From NCBI RefSeq assembly GCF_001422735.1, contig NZ_LMLZ01000006.1, positions 1-64,000 on the forward strand: DNA of 64,000 nucleotides, written 5' to 3'. Below, in pieces: positions 61,914 through 64,000 of this stretch. The position numbers were made by a program, and so were the translations under genes. Each line of letters starts with the position of its first letter. Within the stretch, counting starts at the first letter, position 1. The DNA comes from Acidovorax sp. Leaf78 (GTDB taxonomy: Bacteria > Pseudomonadota > Gammaproteobacteria > Burkholderiales > Burkholderiaceae_C). The notes under the pieces are model-generated. The model was given only the letters and a program-made list of their open reading frames with translations. It was not told where the DNA came from and made no database searches.

Positions 61914-63116
61914 ATGACCACCCTCGGAACCCCCCTGTCGCCCCATGCCACCAAAGTCATGCTGCTGGGATCGGGCGAGCTGGGCAAGGAAGTGCTCATC
62001 GCGCTGCAGCGCCTGGGCGTTGAGACCATCGCGGTAGACCGCTACGACAACGCACCCGGCCAGCAGGTGGCGCACCATGCGCGCACCATCACCATGAGCG
62101 ACCCCGCACAGCTCAAGGCGCTGATCGAAGCCGAGCGCCCGCACCTCGTGGTGCCGGAGATCGAGGCCATCGCCACCCCCATGCTCGAAGAGCTGGAAGC
62201 CGCCGGCACCGTGCGCGTGATCCCCACCGCCCGCGCCGCACGCCTCACCATGGACCGCGAAGGCATCCGCGTGCTGGCGGCTGAAACGCTGGGCCTGCCC
62301 ACCAGCCCGTACAAGTTCTGCAACTCGCTCGAAGAGCTGCAGGCCGCCATCGACGCAGGCATCGGCTACCCCTGCATCGTCAAGCCCGTGATGAGCAGCT
62401 CCGGCAAGGGACAGAGCAAGATCGACGGCCCCGCCGACGTGCAAAAGGCCTGGGATTACGCCATGGCCGGTGGCCGCGTGAGCCACGGGCGTGTGATCGT
62501 CGAGGGCTTCATCGACTTCGACTACGAGATCACCCAGCTCACGGTGCGCTCGGTCGGCGCGGACGGCCAGATCGAAACCCACTTCTGCGACCCCATCGGC
62601 CACGTGCAGGTGAGCGGCGACTATGTGGAAAGCTGGCAACCCCACCCCATGCACCCGGCCGCGCTGGAAAAGTCGCGCCAGATCGCCAAGGCCGTGACGG
62701 ACAACCTCGGCGGCCAGGGCTTGTTCGGCGTGGAGCTGTTCGTGAAAGGCCAGGACGTGTGGTTCAGCGAGGTGAGCCCCCGCCCGCACGATACGGGCTT
62801 GGTCACGCTGTGCACCCAGCACCAGAGCGAGTTCGAGCTGCACGCCCGCGCCATCCTGGGCCTGCCGGTGGACACCCGCCTGCGCAACCCCGGCGCCAGC
62901 GCCGTGATCTACGGCGGCGTGGAGGCCCAGGGCATCGTGTTCGACGGTGTGGAAGAGGCCCTGCGCGTGCCCGACACCGACCTGCGCCTGTTCGGCAAGC
63001 CCGAGAGCTTTGCCAAGCGCCGCATGGGCGTGGCCCTGGCGCGTGCGGCGGATGTGGAGACGGCCCGCACCAACGCCAAGCTGGCGGCCAGCAAGGTCAA
63101 GCCACGGATGGCGTAA
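61914..63116 (+). CDS. purT: Formate-dependent phosphoribosylglycinamide formyltransferase
   Basis: A 400-residue ATP-grasp enzyme that uses formate and ATP to formylate GAR in purine synthesis, an alternative to folate-dependent PurN. Hallmarks are [13 protein letters not shown] (N-terminal domain), [15 protein letters not shown] (ATP-binding loop), [14 protein letters not shown] and [14 protein letters not shown]. Length is typical. It is divergent from the diguanylate cyclase gene and convergent with the NodI-like gene. Confidence 0.96.
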   Translation: MTTLGTPLSPHATKVMLLGSGELGKEVLIALQRLGVETIAVDRYDNAPGQQVAHHARTITMSDPAQLKALIEAERPHLVVPEIEAIATPMLEELEAAGTVRVIPTARAARLTMDREGIRVLAAETLGLPTSPYKFCNSLEELQAAIDAGIGYPCIVKPVMSSSGKGQSKIDGPADVQKAWDYAMAGGRVSHGRVIVEGFIDFDYEITQLTVRSVGADGQIETHFCDPIGHVQVSGDYVESWQPHPMHPAALEKSRQIAKAVTDNLGGQGLFGVELFVKGQDVWFSEVSPRPHDTGLVTLCTQHQSEFELHARAILGLPVDTRLRNPGASAVIYGGVEAQGIVFDGVEEALRVPDTDLRLFGKPESFAKRRMGVALARAADVETARTNAKLAASKVKPRMA

Positions 63117-63127
63117 GCGGGCGGTTG

Positions 63128-63190
63128 TGGTGAAAAAGGCCGCTACCGATCGTTGGTCGGCCTTTGTTTGCTGCAAAATTAGTAGCAATC
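63128..63190. repeat. Hybrid repeat/terminator between purT and the NodI-like gene
   Basis: TGAAAAAGGCCGCTACCGAT begins like the interspersed repeat but then runs into GGTCGGCCTTTG, so that AAAGGCC pairs with GGCCTTT as a terminator-like stem. The end (AAAATTAGTAGCAAT) resembles the right edge of the repeat. Confidence 0.55.
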
Positions 63191-63194
63191 TCTG

Positions 63195-64000
63195 TCAACC
63201 GTCCTCGCGGATCTGGCGGCCCGTGAGTTTCAGGAACAGGTCCTCCAGGTTCGCCGGCCGGTGCAGCGTGCGCAGGTGCGGGTGCGCGCCCAGCGCCTGC
63301 AGCAGCGGCTGGGCGTTCTGGGTGTAGAAGAACACCGTCTCGCCGCTGATCTCCACGCGCGCCGCCAGGGCGCGCAGCGCGGCGTCCTCGGCCAGCGCCA
63401 CCGCGCCCAGGCCGAAGACCTCCACCACATCAGGCTCCAGGTGCTGCGCGATCAGTTCGCGCGGGCGGCCTTCGGCGATCTTCTTGCCGTGGTCCAGCAC
63501 CAGGAGGCGCGAGCACAGGCGCTCGGCCTCGTCCATGAAGTGGGTGGTCAGCAAAATCGACTTGCCCTGCTGCAGCAGCAACTGCAGGCGCTCCCACATC
63601 AGGTGGCGGGCCTGGGGGTCGAGGCCGGTGGTCGGCTCGTCCAGCAGCAGCAGGCGCGGGTCGTTGACGAGGGCGCGGGCCAGGCTCAGGCGCCGCTTCA
63701 TGCCGCCCGACAGCTCCCCGGGCTTGGCGTTGGCCTTGTGCGTGAGTGCGGCGAATTCCAGCAGGCGCGGCACCCGCTCGTCCATCACCGCGCCCTTGAG
63801 GCCGAAGTAGCGGCCGAACACGCGCAGGTTCTCGGCGCAGGTGAAGTCCGGGTCCAGCGTGTCGAACTGCGTGACCACGCCCAGCTGCGCCTTGATGGCC
63901 AGTGCGTCGCGTGGCATGTGCAGGGCCTGCGCGCCGGGCTCGGCAAAAAAGCGCACCGCCCCGCCGTCCGGCGCCGTGAGGCCCAGGCACATGCGGATGG
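63195..64000 (-). CDS. ABC transporter ATPase, NodI-like (5' end beyond the window)
   Basis: The C-terminal 268 residues of an exporter ATPase. The signature motif is [16 protein letters not shown], Walker B is [17 protein letters not shown], and the H-loop is [14 protein letters not shown]. The Walker A region lies beyond base 64000. The reading frame stays open to the window end, so the gene is cut, not broken. It best matches NodI, partner of NodJ, whose likely counterpart lies at 57055-57915 on the same strand, separated by a block of unrelated genes. Confidence 0.88.
   Translation of the reverse strand, partial: IRMCLGLTAPDGGAVRFFAEPGAQALHMPRDALAIKAQLGVVTQFDTLDPDFTCAENLRVFGRYFGLKGAVMDERVPRLLEFAALTHKANAKPGELSGGMKRRLSLARALVNDPRLLLLDEPTTGLDPQARHLMWERLQLLLQQGKSILLTTHFMDEAERLCSRLLVLDHGKKIAEGRPRELIAQHLEPDVVEVFGLGAVALAEDAALRALAARVEISGETVFFYTQNAQPLLQALGAHPHLRTLHRPANLEDLFLKLTGRQIREDG

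Overview
The window is high-GC chromosomal DNA from a betaproteobacterium, most likely Comamonadaceae (Acidovorax-like). This is inferred from orphan Bug-type binding proteins, the CoA-dependent anthranilate pathway, the family content, and two interspersed repeat families that I recall from that group. No rRNA, tRNA, CRISPR array, phage or insertion sequence was seen. Many very long ORFs on the opposite strand are artefacts of GC-rich codons and were left out.

Layout. (1) 0.3-7.4 kb, minus strand: a compact operon for aerobic 2-aminobenzoate (anthranilate) breakdown through CoA thioesters. It holds the bifunctional monooxygenase/reductase, a MarR regulator, a crotonase, an acyl-CoA dehydrogenase, the CoA ligase and a RidA-like protein, with a palindrome in front. 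(2) 7.5-13 kb: a cyclopropane-fatty-acid synthase-like enzyme, a DUF1840 protein, two Bug receptors, and an overlapping pair made of an M23 peptidase without signal peptide and a lipoprotein. (3) 13.3-22.3 kb, minus strand: a complete branched-chain-type ABC importer (LivFKMHG) flanked by two acyl-CoA ligases, probably for uptake and activation of an organic acid. (4) 22.6-27.8 kb: GspA/GspB-like pair, an orphan LivK-like receptor and a divergent Crp/Fnr regulator. An 18-bp inverted repeat occurs both next to this regulator and in front of the liv-ligase cluster.

(5) 28-40.5 kb: chemoreceptor, a lipoprotein/cupredoxin/EAL operon, pseudouridine synthase, lipase-like hydrolase, DHH phosphoesterase, HtpG. 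(6) 40.9-45.7 kb: a 1155-aa surface protein ending in an IPTL-CTERM signal, followed by its exosortase H and the associated membrane protein, a self-contained sorting module. (7) 46.2-48.9 kb: an AT-rich accessory island with a secreted trypsin-like protease and two unknown exported proteins. (8) 49-57 kb: SrkA-like kinase, DUF2855 and DUF1304 proteins, ohrR-ohr, crotonase, 3-hydroxyacyl-CoA dehydrogenase, GMC oxidoreductase. (9) 57-64 kb: NodJ-like permease, cyanase, ECF sigma/anti-sigma with a DUF3455 lipoprotein, diguanylate cyclase, PurT, and a NodI-like ATPase cut by the window end.

Two repeat families deserve attention. One is a roughly 60-bp imperfect hairpin, about ten copies, three of them apparently lying in frame inside genes. 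The other is a GC-rich two-hairpin element whose six copies all lie within about 10 bases of a stop codon and show compensatory base changes.
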